A stretch of DNA of 64,000 nt from Turnera subulata (taxonomy: Eukaryota > Streptophyta > Magnoliopsida > Malpighiales > Passifloraceae). The number at the start of each line of letters is the position of its first letter. The first letter of the stretch is position 1. Positions 36,301 through 48,440 of this stretch are shown one piece after another. Below the pieces are notes generated by a model that saw only the letters and a list, made by a program, of their open reading frames with translations, made no database searches and was not told the DNA's origin. Both the position numbers and the translations under genes were made by a program. Location of the stretch: positions 1 to 64,000 of the forward strand of contig JAKUCV010001759.1 in assembly GCA_028386065.3 (NCBI GenBank), written 5' to 3'.

Positions 36301-36598
36301 CATATTACATCATACTACTTAGTATTTACCTAGACAAACAAGTAGTATTTACTTAGACAAACAAAACTTAGTACTTACCGTTTTTAGCTTCGTGGCTCGT
36401 TGTCAATATGAATTCATATAAAATTTAAATAATTTTCTAAACAAGAGAAGTTGTTATTTATTAGAATTCTTTCTTTTCATTTATTACAAAATCTAACAAC
36501 AATTTAGAGAAGAAGCAATTCCTTTTTACAAAAAAAGACTAAAACACAAGAATTTTTTTAAAAGTATATGTATACCGAAACTTTTTCCCGTCTTTATG

Positions 36599-39157
36599 TG
36601 AAGCGCCCCAACCCGTATTTACCGGTCACAGTAAACACGTGCCGAAACTATTCTTATTGATAGAACAGACAGTACATCGCAGTCATAATACTACACAGTA
36701 AATCCAATACAGCAGAAGTTCCGAGACAACATTCGTCACCCATACTCGGGGACAATTATTCAATCCACTCTCAAGGCTCAACAGCAGCAGCAGAAAGTAT
36801 TCAACAACAACAAAGGCAGAGCAGCCTCAAACACTTATGACAAATGCAACAGCCACAAGGGCAAGTGAAACACAGCAACACAACAACATGTATATAACAC
36901 AGCAGCGGAAGATTATATGCACATGCAGCGGAGGTATGGATCCGGAGTCAGGTGGAGAAGAAAGCAGTAGCCGTCGAATGTCGTACCTGAACTATGAAAC
37001 AACTTAACCTACGAGATGAAACCCTACAGACGAGGGGTGAGTCCGAAGTGCTCACCGACCATGGATAAACAGAGATATGCAGGCAACTATAATACTATAA
37101 AGAAATCACAAGCAAAACAATAGCACATCTCAATAAGACTGAGCCAAGGCCAAAAGAATATATTTTATTATTACCAATTTTATCTTCCGGGCCCCGTCAC
37201 TGGACAAGCTAGGGTCGTACCAGGTTATCAATTAATTCCGGATGCCAGGTCAAAGAACACAACCAAACCAATCCTGGACCACGTCCCCAAAATATCAAAC
37301 TGGGTATAACAAACCAACCAAACTGGGATAAACATCCCCAAACCAAATAACCGACCATGGCATCCCAAAATTAATTTTCAAACAATCGGGTCGTACCACT
37401 ACTTTCCACATGACAATTAAATCATCTTCTCAAATTCAATTCCCAATATCCAATATCCTTTATCCAATTATCCATAGTCAACAGTCCAACATCAATCTCA
37501 ACACAATATCCAAAGATTCAACAACACGGTCCAACAACATCAATAATAACCATAGCAGTCAAATAGCCAACAATAATCATCTCAGCAATTCAATCAAACA
37601 ACAAAGCACACAAAGTATTACAGGCACATATCAAGGGTTATCCATCCTCAACTTAGCCGATTATCCATTATGGAAATGTCCAACAGATTCCAAGTCCGGT
37701 TCCTCGGGTAACTGCTCGTTATCAACTCCTATATCAATCAAATAATATATGCACACATAAGATGATATACAAATGTCAGACTAATACTGTGTGCCGTAAA
37801 TAAATACTGAACCAACTCGGTACTGTCTCGGGTTATTTCTCCATTATCATCATAATTCACCATTTATTATCCATGTGTCAAAATACCACACTATACTTAT
37901 ACCCGGATATTATTCCGGTACCATACTTTGATAATACCCTTTCCAGTTTATTCCATAAGTATGTACTTTCCAAAATATTTTCATTACTTATATTTTTCCA
38001 AAACACTTCCATTATATTTTTCCAAAAATATTCTCCATAAAAATTATACTTTTCCAAAATATAATTACCATACATTATAAATTTTTCCAAAATTATTTTT
38101 AAACCTTATTGTTATTTTCCTTCCATTTTATTCCTTTTTCTAGAATTTCTTTTCTTTTTTTTTTATTATAACCGGACTGGGCCCAAAATAACAGCCCAAA
38201 CCCATGGAACTCAACCCAACAGGTCAGCCCTGGCGCAGACGTAGAGCCCAGACCAAAGCATGAGCCACAGCGGCGACACGAGGTGAAACAGCGGCGAGCG
38301 ACGAGATCGAACAGGCGACAGCGGCGAAAAGCTCTCGGCTACTGAGCACGGCTGCAGACTGTCGACGGCGAAGGAAGAAGCAACGACGACGAGCCAAACA
38401 CAAAACGGGTCGTCGGGTCCTTGGCTGCCGACGGCGCGTCGAGTGGCGAGGGCGGGCGGCGATGGGTTCGTTTGGACGGCGACTGAGAGGAGAAGGCGAT
38501 GGTGTGGGTGGTGTCGCGTGTGGCGGCACGGTTCACTCCCTCGTGAACAGTGACGAGGAGGGGAGGAGGAAGGAAGGTGACGAGATGGTGATGATATGGC
38601 GGGCTCTCGTTGGTGGATGGTGTGTTTGTTGTGTGTTTTCTTTTCTTTTTTTTTTCTTTTCTGGTATGGGTTTACTGGATGTTTGTGTGTAGGTTGCAGG
38701 CAGAAGATTATGAAGGTGATATTGAGGAGGAGGAAGATGGCGGTGTGTGGTGTGCATGGAAGCAGAAGGACATGATTTAAATAGGCAGCTAAAGCACTGA
38801 TAAATCACGGATAACACAGGCAGTTCACAGATGTCACAGGAGAAGGCGGCTGAATAATTGAGCTCCTCAATTAAGTGGTACTATGCAACATGTGAGGTGT
38901 GACCCTTCTGGACCAGAAAATATTCAGTATACCCCCTTATCTTTATTTCTGGTCCGTTAACTCGAGGATAAACCCGACTTTCCTGAAGATTCCCGGACCC
39001 AAAAAATCCCAACTTTGGTCCGTAAAATCCGCAGAAAAATCTCAAACGTGGGACAAGGCTCGGTTTCGGAATCCAATGCCCGATTTACCATGAATTAATT
39101 ACCCAAGATTAAAATCAATGATAAATCACTATAAAATAACTTAAACAGTCTGTTACA
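36599..39157 (-). mobile_element. Solo LTR of a retrotransposon (2.56 kb)
   Basis: The sequence starts TGAAGCGCCCCAACCCG and ends CAGTCTGTTACA, i.e. TG...CA ends, with a perfect 5-bp duplication TTATG on both sides (36594-36598, 39158-39162). A TATA-like CTATTTAAAT (38784-38775 on the minus strand) supports minus orientation. No gag, pol, primer-binding site or polypurine tract is present, so this is most simply one LTR left after recombination. Open frames inside (37410-37745, 38224-38529) are compositionally biased and show no protein domain. Superfamily is not certain; the long LTR and the GGGTTGGGGCGCTTCA end recall Ty3-type elements. Confidence 0.8.
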
Positions 39158-39891
39158 TTATGAGAGAATAAATTAGACCCAAAATAAAAGTTGATTTAAT
39201 TTGTTACTGTAGTTAGTGTTAGTCTATATTGAGAGGAGGGACTGTTTGTTTCAGTCTTGCTATATTCCATTCGGTTTTAATTTGTTCTGATGACTAATTT
39301 TAATGTTTTCCCAACCAATACCTCCCTCCCTCATCTTAAATTTGGGGGCTGCCTACCAATCAATCCATGGAATAATTTCCAAGTTCTTCCTAGTATTCAA
39401 ATGAAATCATTGGAAGAGTTTTTTTTTTTTTTATGATCTGAAAACTCTAATAAAGAAGAAGAGAGGAAGAAGGAGGTTGTTGGTGGCGGAGTTGGACAGG
39501 GTAAGGAGGAGGGTAAGAGGAATGGTGATGAGTGAGAGACCCCACATTCATATGAAATCCGGTTCAAGTTGTAAATAAGAAAAGAAAAGAAAAGAAATAT
39601 ATATATATATATATATTTTTTAATTTAACAACACAGAAATTGAGGCATTCCAACGTGACGGCAAGTAGTATTAAATTTCTTTCCTCTATTGCAAGTGTGG
39701 GGCCCACTTAACTAATTCGTCCGTGGTTCTGTTTTTTTTCTCTTTTTTCATCTAAGTGGGTGTGGGTCATCCTCTCCCTCTCTCATTCCTTTTCCATTTA
39801 ACTGTGTCTTTATTTACAATTTTGACACTGGTCTGAGGTCATCCCATTCGACATTGAATTTGACAACATGAATATTGTCCAAAGTCTAAAT

Positions 39892-41009
39892 GGGATAAGT
39901 ACGAGTCCTAAACCTTTACTTTATTTTTCAATCAAGTCCTATAACTTAAAAAATATATATTTGAGTCCTAAGCAATTTATTAGTGATTCAAATGAGTCCT
40001 AAATAATTTTTTATCCCTTAATATTGAGTCCTATAATTTTAATTTTAATTAATTAAGTCCTTAAATTCTAAAAAATCTATTGGTTTTGCTAACGAGTGCC
40101 CATGAGCACTGGATAATATGCATTTAATTTGCATATATCCTTTTAAAAACAATAATTGTTATGAATTTATATTATAAGCATTTTAAAAGAGCAAAATATT
40201 AGAGTAATAATAATAATTTTTTTCTTTAAGACAATTGTACCTTTTATCTACATTTTTAAAATACTAAATCCTAAACTTTAAATCCTAGACCTTAAACCCT
40301 AAATCCTAAACCTTACATCCCAAATCCTAAATCCTAAACCCCAAACACTAAATCCTAAACCTCAAATTCTAAAATCCTAAACTCCAAATCTTGAACAATA
40401 AATCCGAAACCCTAAACACTAAACTCCAAACTCTAAACCCTAAATCCTAAAATCCTAAAACTCTAAACTCTAAACCCTAAAAATACAAAATCCTAACCCT
40501 AACCCTAAATCATAAACTGTAAATCTCAAATCCTAAACCTTAAACCCTAAACCCCAAATCTTTAACCTTAAATCCTAAACCTAAATCCTAAAGCCTAAAT
40601 AGTAAACCCTAAATCATAAAACCTTAAAACTCTAAACTTTAATCCAACTCCAAAACCCTAATCCTAAATTTTAAACCCCGAATCCTGAACTCTAAACCCT
40701 AAATCCTAAACCTTAAACTCTAAAACCCTAAACCTAAACTCTAAAATCCTAAATTCTAAATCCAAAACCTCAAACCCTAAAACTCTAAATCTTAAGTTTA
40801 GAGTTTAGGGTTTAAGGTTTAAGATTTGGGGTTTAGAGTTTAAGATTTAGGATTTTTAGGGTTTAGAGTTTAGAATTTTAGGATTTTAGGATTTAGGGTT
40901 TGAGGTTTAGTATTTGGGGTTTAAGATTTAAGGTTTAAAATTTGGGGTTTAGGGTTTTGATTTTTGGGATTTAGAGTTTGAGGTTTAGGACTCGCCAAGT
41001 ACTTATCCC
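39892..41009. mobile_element. MULE-type non-autonomous element filled with telomere-like repeats
   Basis: Terminal inverted repeat GGGATAAGTAC with a second shared block GAGTCCTAAACC just inside bounds 1118 bp. A perfect 9-bp duplication AGTCTAAAT flanks it (39883-39891, 41010-41018), the Mutator-like hallmark. From about 40258 to 40797 the interior is degenerate AAACCCTAAATCC-type repeat; it then flips at a palindrome (about 40787-40813) to TTTAGGGTTTAAGG-type repeat up to about 40990. No transposase is present. Confidence 0.85.
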
Positions 41010-41352
41010 AGTCTAAATAGAGTGCGCACAGTTCAGGTTGAAAATAAAAAAAAAAGAAGAAAAGAAATATATATTGATGTGTGTATGTGTATGTATCATG
41101 TATAGAAAGAAACGAATGTGGTGGGGTAGGGTAGGATAGATACAGAGTATTGAATATTGCGATTACTTATTTGATTTAGCGTGGTTGCTTTGATTCAGAC
41201 TTCTAAGAAACAACCTGATGAGCACAATCTTCGCCTAGATGCATGACTTACACTTTGCAGTTTTCATGCATCCCGCGTTTGCAGCCAGATTGTTTTCTTA
41301 TAATGCTTATCTTTATACGAGATATTCTATTTTTAGTAAAACAAATTACTGG

Positions 41353-41885
41353 AAGATATTGTTTCCAAATTTTTCGATATGCAATTAATCTTGATTTTAA
41401 TGCAAATTACTGTCGCCATCTTTTTTGTTTAAAAAATAGAAGATCTTGTTTCCAAATTTTTTGATTTGCAATAAATTTTGGTTTAAATGCAAATTACCAC
41501 CGCCATCTTTCTTAATTGAAAAAAACGGCAGATATTGTTTCCAAATTTTTCGATATGCAGTTAATTTTGGTTTGAATGCAAATTGCCGTAGCCATCTTTC
41601 TTAATTAAAAAAAATTAGAAGATATTATTTCCAAATTTTTCGATATGCAAATAATTTTGGTTTAAATGCAAATTACCATCGCCATCTTTTTTTGTTAAAA
41701 AAAGAAAAAATAGAAGATATTGTTTCCAAATTTTTTGATATGCAATTAATTTTGTTTTAAATGCAAATTACTATCGCCATCTTTTTGTTAAAAAAGGAAA
41801 AATAGAAGATATTATTTGCAAATTTTTCGATATGCAATTAATTTTGGTTTAAATGCAAATTACCGTCGCCATCTTTCTTTGTTAC
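41353..41885 (+). repeat. Six-unit minisatellite of about 85-92 bp
   Basis: Each unit runs AGATATTGTTTCCAAATTTT, CGATATGCAATTAATTTTGG, TTTAAATGCAAATTACCGTC and GCCATCTTTCTTTGTT, then a variable A-rich linker. The same unit occurs about three times in copy 4 (46551-46805) and two to three times in copy 2 (35587-35775). Confidence 0.88.
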
Positions 41886-42679
41886 AAACGTTGTAGACAA
41901 GGTTGCTCCTCGTCTTTGTGCCCTGTCCTCCCGAAATTACAAACTGATAGAAAGTATTAGTGCTCCCCAACCTACAGACGTTTTGTACTAAATAATTATG
42001 TTCTCTTCAATCAAAATTTAAAAACCTCCAAAAACAAGACACACACAGCCGCATAATATAAGTTTTTTCTACATGTAAGTTTTAACTTTTATATACCAAA
42101 ACAATTTTTTTCTTGTCCGGATAATATCAAACTTGTTGTGGTTGCTTATTAGTAAGATTCTTAAAAAATATAGTTGGTGGGTATTATGGGTGGGTGGATT
42201 CCTTAACCACAATAGCAGGCCAACTGTAAAAGTTTTTGTTTTAAAAATAGGATAAATAGTAGTCATTTACATCACCACACAGAAACTGAGACTCCAATGA
42301 TTATTTTTTTACCTTAATGGCATATGAGGGACCCACTTGACTAATGAGCCCGTGGCTTTGTCTTTTTCTGTTTTTCATCTAACTGCGTCATTATTCTCTC
42401 TCATCCCTTTTCATTCAAAATCAACTGTGTCTAGGTCATCCCAACAAATGATTCAGGTGCCAAACAGGACGTTGTTGAGTATTTGACTCTTATTTTCTTA
42501 ATTTTGGTGCACAAATTAAGTTACAGAATTTGGGCCAAAATTATTCATATTGATATATAGATTAGGAGGAATGTAGTTAAAAATAAGGTAAATAAGTAAA
42601 TTGTAGAACCTGGGATTCGAACCCACGCTCCCGCCTTCAATCACTACACACAACATACCACCAAGATAATAGTAAATTT

Positions 42680-45600
42680 TTGATAGAAAGAAACGAATGT
42701 GGTGGGGGTAGGGTAGAATAGTTACACTTACAGAGTATTGAATATTGCGATTACTATTTTTTATTTAGCCTGATTCCTATTTATTATTTAGCCTGTTTGG
42801 TTTGGATTCAAATTGAGGATTGGACAGAGTGGTTGCCACTCCATCCTGGTGCTCTTTATTTCCATCAGCCACAGTTGAACACTTCATGCCTAGCCCTTCA
42901 GATCATCTGCCTCTTTGCCTTTACCTTAATGGTAAACCCTCTGCTCGAAGACAATACCATCCCAAACCTTTTAGATTTGAAGCCATGTGGCTTTCCAATC
43001 CACAATGTGTTGATCAAGTCAAGAATGGTTGGAACCTTTCCTCAAAAGCAGCGAGTATGACGGAAGTGATGCAGAAAATTGATTCGACAGCCAAGACCCT
43101 TTCTTTGGAATATCAATGTGTTTGGCAATGTGAGCGGAGGCTTCGTTCTATTCGATGTCAGTTAGACAAACTTGCTGTATCTCCCTGCAGGTCTGATAAT
43201 CTTCATCGATGTAATGCACTGCAAAGACATATTATGATCTATTATTATCTGAGGAGTTGATGTGGAAACAACGAGCAAAAGCTCATTGGTTGACTGAGGG
43301 TGACCAAAACACTTCATTTTTCCATCATGTTGCTTCAGGAAGAAGGAAGAAAGTCCTTATTCACCAACTTAGAAAGGAGAATGGCTCAATGGAAACTGAT
43401 CCTGCTAGCATGGGAGCTATGGCTGTATCCTTCTTCATGGAGTTATTTTCATGTCCTACCACACCTCACTTATCTATGGATTGGGAACACCTTATACCAT
43501 GCAGGGTTACTGATGTTATTAATACTGATCTCATTCGTCCTTTGTCTGCTGACGAAGTCAAACAGGCTGTTTTCCAAATGCATCCTATGAAATCTCCAGG
43601 GCCCGATGGCATGACACCTGGATTTTTCCAAAAATTCTGGCCTGTTATAGGTGACGATATTGTCACTGCCATCCGAGACTGTCTCATGTCATGCTCCCTC
43701 CCTGATGGTCTAAATCACACCTCACTGGTCCTCATTCCAAAGATAAGAAACGTGGACTCCATGACTCATGTCAGGCCGATTAGCCGCCTGTGTAACGTAT
43801 TGTATAAAATCTTATCCAAGGTCTTGGCTAATAGGCTTAAGGATTATCTTCCCTCTTTGATCTCAGACAGTCAATCAGCTTTTGTCCAGGGGCGGTTAAT
43901 AACAGATAACATTATTATATCTCATGAGCTTACACATTCGTTGAGGTCTAATAAGAAGGGTAAATGGGCTTTCCTGGCTGCTAAGGTTGATATTTCAAAA
44001 GCCTACGATCGTGTACATTGGGATTTCCTAATCAGAGTCCTTCGCCTTATGGGTTTCTCAGACACTTGGCTGAAATGGATTCATATCATATGTGTATATC
44101 TACCACTTCTTTCTCGATAAAGCTTAATGGTGGTGTATATGGCCCATTCTCATCCCAGCATGGATTGAGACAGGGTGATCCTTTGTCACCCTATCTCTTT
44201 CTTTTTTGCACTGAAGTGTTATCCTCCTTAATTCAATCAGCTGTTGCACAGGGTTCTTTGGAGGCTATGTCGGCATGTAGGGGTGGACCCTTGATTTCCC
44301 ACCTCTTTTTCGCCGACGATAGTCTCTTCTTCATCAAGGCTACCCTCTCTAATGCGAAATGCCTCCATGCCATTCTTCAATGCTATGAAACCATGCATCT
44401 CAGGCCAAAGGGTGAATATTGACAAATCGTCAGTGATGTTTAGTGCCAATTGTGACAATGATCTCAAGACTGGCATCCTATGGCGTTTACAGATTCCTCA
44501 CGAAGCCCGTAATGAGCGATACTTAGGGCTTCCAACCTTTATTGGTCCCAATCGAATGGCTTCCTTCCAAAGTCTGAAAGATAAAGTCTGGAAAAGGCTT
44601 AAGGGTGGAAGGGGAAACTGCTCTCTAAAGCTGGCAAGGAAGTATTGATTAAATCGGTAGTTCAAGCAATTCCTGCCTATTCTATGAATGTGTTTCAATT
44701 GCCAAAAAATCTGTGTCATCAGCTCTCTCAACTAATGGCCCGATTCTGGTGGGGTGATAATATTAATAGACACAAACTGCACTGGATGTCTTGGGATAAA
44801 TTATGCCGACCGAAATCAGAAGGTGGCCTTGGCTTTAGGAATCTTTTCGCCTTTAACAAGGCCATGCTTGCTAAGCAAGGATGGCGTCTCGTCACAGAGT
44901 GACTCCTTGTGCAACCGCCTTCTCAAAGCTAAGTACTTCCCAACATCATCCTTCCTTGAAGCTTCATTGGGAAGAAAACCATCCTATCTATGGAGGAGTA
45001 TTTGGGGCGCACGTGACTGTTTACAGTTGGGACTCATTTGGGTGGTTGGTAACGGGTGCTCTATTGATGTCTGGCAAGACCCATGGATTCCAATTCCATG
45101 GTTTTTCAAATCGGCATCCCCTACTCGCTATTCTGCTGGGAACCTGTCTGTGGCGGGCTTATTCCTTCCTACTTCTCTTCATTGGAATGAGTCGCTTTTA
45201 CGAACTCTTTTTCTTTCGCACGAGGTGGATGCTATTCTCTCACTCCCGTGTGGTTCTTTAGAGCGACAGGACCGATTATCCTGGTTTTATTCCTCTAATG
45301 GTCAATTTACTGTCCGCTTAGCTTATTGGGTGTATTCTCACTTTTTCCATCAAACCTCTGAGGCTGGTTGCTCTTCATCTCAGCCTTCCCCACTGAGCTC
45401 CTTTTGGAAAAATTTATGGCACTTACCTATTCAGAATAAGATCAAGGTCTTTGCATGGCGCCTCTTTCATGATATTTTACCTTCCCAAGCAAATTTGGTC
45501 AAGAAAAAGGTGATTCGTGAAGGTATTTGTCCTCTATGTGGTCGTTGTGTTGAGACATCATTTCATGCTATTTTCCTGTGTGCCTGGCTTCGCCCACTCT

Positions 45601-47160
45601 GGAAAGAGTGGAAACCTCTATTATCATCTATCTGTCAGGAGGCTGTTCCAATGGACTTATTCTTGCCGTACTTCCTCCAAAGGTTCCCCCTCTCTTTATG
45701 GCTTGAAGTATTAACTAAGATGTGGGCGATATGGTACCTTCGTAATCAGTTTGTTCATGGCCTGGGAGTCCCTTCAGTTGACAATGTGATGCAGGTTATT
45801 AACAACTCTTCCCAATATGGGTCCTCTGTGTCAAGCTCCCACTTGACTAGTGTTACCTCGCATCCCAAGGTTTCTGTTCCAGTATGGCATTCCCCGCCAA
45901 AAGACTCTTATGTGGTAAACACTGATGCTGCCACTAGCCTCTCTGACTCACATTCAAGTGTTGGCCTGGGAGTGGTTGTCAGAGATGATTGTGGTAACTT
46001 TATGGCGGGTTGTTCCTTACATGTTAAAGGGAAGCCTGACCCTGCTCTAGCTGAAGCGATGGCACTAAAAGCGGGTATTTCCTTTGCTTCTCACTGTGGG
46101 TTTTTCCGGTTTCATGTGCAATCTGACTGCAAGGTTGTGGTGGATGCGATACACAAAAAAGGAATGCGGGATATCAGCCCTAAAGGTTTTATTGTAGATG
46201 ATATTCGTGGTCTCATATCCTCTCTGCAACTCCCGTCAGTTTCTTTTGTTCCTCGTGAGGCCAATCAGGCTGCTCACTGTCTTGCCAAGTTTGCTCTCTC
46301 ATGTTCTGATAATATGTACTGGCTAGAGGATCCCCCTCCTGTGTTAATGGGCCCTCTTAGTCGGGACTGTTTGCAACTACATCAATAAATGTGACTGTTT
46401 CATCTAAAAAAAAACAAACCTGATGAGCACAATCCCTACATGCATGACTTACACTTTCCATGCATTCCGCGTTTGCAGCCAGATTGTTTTTCTTAATTAT
46501 AATGCTTATATTTATACCAGATATTCTATCTTTAGAACAATAAATTATTTGAAGATATTTTTTTCCAAATTTTTCGATATCCAATCAATTTTGATTTGAA
46601 TGCAAATTACCGTCGCCATCTTTTTTGTTACCAAAAAAAATTAAGATATTTTTCCAAATTTTTCGATATGCAATTAATTTTCGTTTAAATTCAAATTACC
46701 GTGGCCATCTTTCTTTGTTAAAAAAAAAAAAATTAGAAGATATCGTTTCCGAATTTCAGTTAATTTTGGTTTAAATGCAAATTACCGTCGCCATCTTTCT
46801 TTGTTACAAACGTTGTAGACAGCTTTGCTCCTCTTTGTGCCCTGTCCTCCCGAAATTACAAACTGTTAGAAAGTATTAATGCTCTCCAACTTACAAACCT
46901 TTTGTACTAAACAATTTAAAAACCTCCAAAAACAAGACACACACACAACCACAAAAGTTTCAAAATCATATAAGTATTTTCTACATGTAAGTTTTAACTT
47001 TTATATACCAAAACAATTTTTTTCTTCCCATTCCTTATTTTTTTCTTTATTTTCTTGTCTATCTTAATTATTTTCACTCTATGATTATAGCTTTCCGATA
47101 ATATTAAACTAGTTGTTGTTGCTTATTAAAATTCTTATAAAATATGCTTGATAGGTTACA
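42680..47160 (+). repeat. Local repeat block, copy 4 (split by a LINE)
   Basis: 42680-42812 matches the GAACGAATGTGGTGGGGGTA part. The block resumes at about 46415 with CCTGATGAGCACAATC, three minisatellite units, CCTGTCCTCCCGAAATTACA, the ACACACACAACCACA stretch and GATAATATTAAACTAGTTG. The LINE sits exactly between these landmarks. Confidence 0.78.
42813..46414 (+). mobile_element. 5'-truncated, frameshifted LINE (L1-type) with RT and RNase H
   Basis: A non-LTR retrotransposon copy about 3.6 kb long. In order it encodes the end of the endonuclease (DRVVATPSW, SDHLPLCL, about 42821-42930), a linker, reverse transcriptase (KSPGPDGMTPGFFQKFW, RPISRLCNVLYKILSKVLA, KVDISKAYDRVHWDF, HGLRQGDPLSPYLF, LFFADDSLFF near 44303-44332), a zinc-knuckle region (CPLCG, then ETSFHAIFLC) and an RNase H domain (VNTDAATSLS, LGVVVRDDCGNFMAG, SDCKVVVDAI) with a stop at 46386-46388. 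A short 3' UTR ends in A9 at 46414. The frame changes at least five times (near 43220, 44090, 44420, 44630 and 44890), so this copy is dead. Endonuclease N-terminus and ORF1 are absent. No target duplication was found at the 5' junction. Confidence 0.9.
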
Positions 47161-47693
47161 TAAATACTAATAATCTTTTATGGGGAGTTACATAAATACC
47201 GATACCTCTATCTGATGACCTAAACATGCCTATTTGGGCTAACACTATCCTGATTTTTTAGTTCAGGTGGTTAAATATTATAAAAATAAAGCTTGAGGTG
47301 CCTTTATCCTGATTTTTTTAGTTTAAGTGGTTAAATCTTAAAAAAAACAAAGTTAGAGGTACTTCTATCTTAATTTTTTTAGTTCAGGTAGTTAAATCCG
47401 TTTCACCAAAAATTCAGATGGTTAAAAAGTAATTAATCCATCACTTATATATATCACTACATATGTCTCCACCAAGTTGTGTGTTGTGTGACTAGTAGCA
47501 TGAGAAAAAAAAGAAAAAAAAACCTAAAGAATGCCTCTAGGATTTTTTTTTTCCTAACCCAAAACCATTTGCCCCACCAAAATGTGCATCTTTCATATAT
47601 ACCAACCTAGCTCAACTTTTTTTGATAAACAGAAAGTCCATATTATTGCATAAACGTTCGGTCTTGGATTATGGTCTCCTGCACAAAGGCAGG

Positions 47694-48440
47694 CAGAGGC
47701 GGATATAGGGGGAGCAAGGGGGGGGCCAGGCCCGCCCTAGAATGTATTTTTGTATATATATTATAATAAGTATTTATAAATTGCTAGGTAGCTTGGTGGT
47801 TGGCTCCTTGCATTATACACGTTTGGCCCGGCTCGAGTCCTAGCCAAGGTTATCAAAACCGGACCGGTTCGTCCGGTTAAACCGGTTCAACCACCTTTTC
47901 AGCCAAGTTCTGGTCCGGTTCACTAGAAAAAACCCCCTGTTACATAACCGTTTTGAACCGGCCGGTTTTTACGGTTTTTAACGAGTCGGCCGGTTTTTAC
48001 CAGTTTTTTTACCGGTTGAACCTCTTTTTTTCATTTAAAAGTTTTAAAAATGGTGAGAGTAAGACTTGAACCCTTGACCTCCTAACAATATTTAAAGTCA
48101 TTAACCAACTAAACTATTACAAATTAGTGTTTTCTTTACATAAGTTTTAGTATATATTGAGAATGACTTCAATTTTGACCATAAAATTATTATAATGAAT
48201 ATATTTTGACCGTTTTCTTAAAAAATTAATATATTTTAATAAAACGGTTGAACCCCGGTTTTCCTTGAACATCCCCCTCGCCGGTTCAATGGCCGGTCCG
48301 GTTTTCAAAACCTTGGTCCTAGCAACGACTATATTTTTCTATTTTTTCCATTTTTACACATACAATACAATTCAGTCCCTATTAATGTAAAAAATAGTAT
48401 ATTTTGGCCCCCTCGAAAATTTTTTTCTAGATCCGCCCTG
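47694..48440. mobile_element. Outer hAT-type MITE inserted in the LINE tail
   Basis: Ends CAGAGGCGGATATAGG and, as inverted complement, CAGGGCGGATCTAGAA; flanked by a perfect 8-bp duplication AAGGCAGG (47686-47693, 48441-48448). Without its nested insertion it would be about 268 bp, with no coding content. Confidence 0.9.
47845..48315. mobile_element. Inner hAT-type MITE nested in the outer one
   Basis: Ends CAAGGTTATCAAAACCGG and, as inverted complement, CAAGGTTTTGAAAACCGG; both sides carry a perfect 8-bp duplication GTCCTAGC (47837-47844, 48316-48323). The 471-bp interior is rich in ACCGGTT/AACCGGT words near both ends and is non-coding. Confidence 0.92.

Larger units (their letters stand above)
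39400..42270 (+). repeat. Local repeat block, copy 3 (interrupted by a MULE-type element)
   Basis: 39400-39535 matches the GGAAGAG to GGTGGCGG part of copy 2. 41038-42260 continues with the GAACGAATGTGGTGGGG, GATGAGCACA, minisatellite, CCTGTCCTCCCGAAATTACA and GGATAATATCAAACTTG parts. The stretch between includes DNA matching the right end of copy 2 and the MULE-type insertion. Confidence 0.75.

Noticed and set aside
37410..37745. Asn/Ser-rich 111-codon open frame
   Set aside because: Lies within the solo LTR, composition-driven, no start context or domain.
38224..38529. Arg/Ala-rich minus-strand frame
   Set aside because: Part of the LTR's GC-rich section; two overlapping frames are open equally.
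40258..40990. Interstitial telomere or chromosome-fusion point
   Set aside because: The telomere-like arrays are inside a transposon with inverted ends and a perfect 9-bp duplication.
41353..41885. CRISPR-like regular array
   Set aside because: Plant nuclear DNA; units are contiguous tandem repeats with A-rich linkers, not repeats with unique spacers.
42600..42680. GGGATTCGAACCCACGCTCCCGCC, tRNA-like on the minus strand
   Set aside because: Only the TΨC-like arm is present; no cloverleaf. Probably a repeat-derived sequence.
48050..48125. tRNA-like stretch inside the inner MITE (GACTTGAACCCTTGACCTCC)
   Set aside because: No complete cloverleaf; it lies within a clearly bounded transposon.
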